From: UBA1731 sp964440985
GTDB taxonomy: Bacteria > Verrucomicrobiota > Kiritimatiellia > RFP12 > UBA1067
Assembly: GCA_964440985.1 (NCBI GenBank)
Contig: CAYTWE010000006.1
Location: forward strand, 1-64,000
DNA length: 64,000 bases
Reading direction: 5' to 3'
This document shows, one piece after another, positions 63,995 to 64,000 of this stretch. The notes below the pieces were generated by a model, which did no database searches, was not told the origin of the DNA, and saw nothing but the letters and a program-made list of their open reading frames with translations. A program made the translations under genes and the position numbers. How positions within the stretch are numbered: the stretch's first letter is position 1; every line of letters begins with the position of its first letter.

Positions 63995-64000
63995 ATGAAG
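63995..64000 (+). CDS. Start of a further gene, probably an outer-membrane factor, cut by the right edge
   Basis: ATG AAG at 63995 has CGGAGA about 7 nt upstream and follows the pump gene by 19 nt. Only two codons are visible. In RND operons this position usually encodes a TolC-like channel; that identity is inference. Confidence 0.4.

Overview
The window is about 60% GC and gene-dense. Genes run in short operons on both strands, with many ATGA/GTGA stop-start overlaps. I see no rRNA, tRNA, CRISPR array or intact insertion sequence. Gene content suggests an anaerobic Gram-negative, polysaccharide-degrading bacterium of the Planctomycetota-Verrucomicrobiota-Chlamydiota group, most likely a gut Kiritimatiellota/Lentisphaerota-type lineage. 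The clues are pyruvate:ferredoxin oxidoreductase, LpxI, an RND efflux pump, Tat-exported lipoproteins, a large exported repeat protein opening with an 'EFIATTGTQWIDTG' block, and many secreted glycosidase-like enzymes. The lineage is an inference from gene types, not a measured placement.

Layout. 1-5.9 kb: GDPD lipoprotein, a three-gene ketosynthase-like/acyltransferase/glycosyltransferase set, an RRM RNA-binding protein, DJ-1, a SurA-like protein and a Pro/Gly/His-rich exported protein. 5.9-10.1 kb: PotA-type ATPase, panC, dapA-dapB, pth. 10.1-23.0 kb: carbohydrate region with GH88, a Tat lipoprotein glycosidase-like protein, a beta-helix-like surface protein and two giant tandem paralogues with different N-terminal binding modules; a DRTGG/HATPase pair sits inside it. 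23.2-28.7 kb: PHP phosphoesterase, Dus and nifJ. 28.8-33.0 kb (minus): M24 peptidase, XerD, TIM-barrel isomerase-like lipoprotein, SGNH esterase. 33.2-41.6 kb: rsmE-birA-lpxI, purD-purE-WalJ-like, queF-(CysG_N::HemA fusion)-hemL. 41.9-43.7 kb (minus): yebC and a PflX-like radical SAM protein. 44.0-49.3 kb: alpha/beta hydrolase, metallophosphoesterase, GH5-like enzyme, and a second DRTGG gene with a CBS-CBS-HATPase gene. 49.3-51.1 kb (minus): a phosphoglyceromutase-like metalloenzyme and a membrane-anchored protein. 51.2-58.7 kb: hom, an ABC permease with a very large extracytoplasmic insert, glf, an acyltransferase, a dehydrogenase and a beta-propeller protein. 58.8-64.0 kb: TetR regulator and RND efflux genes, running off the right edge.

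Themes. (1) A recurrent extended -10 promoter, TGnTATAAT, occurs 12 times in the correct orientation upstream of genes; in six cases it ends only 7-9 nt before the start codon, which predicts leaderless mRNAs. (2) Two separate DRTGG+HATPase loci match accessory genes that, from memory, accompany [FeFe]-hydrogenase genes in Clostridia; together with nifJ they point to a ferredoxin/hydrogen fermentative metabolism. (3) The secreted enzymes (GH88, GH5-like, clan-D-like, the giant pair, SGNH esterase, sugar isomerase-like) look like a degradation set for acidic or host/plant glycans.
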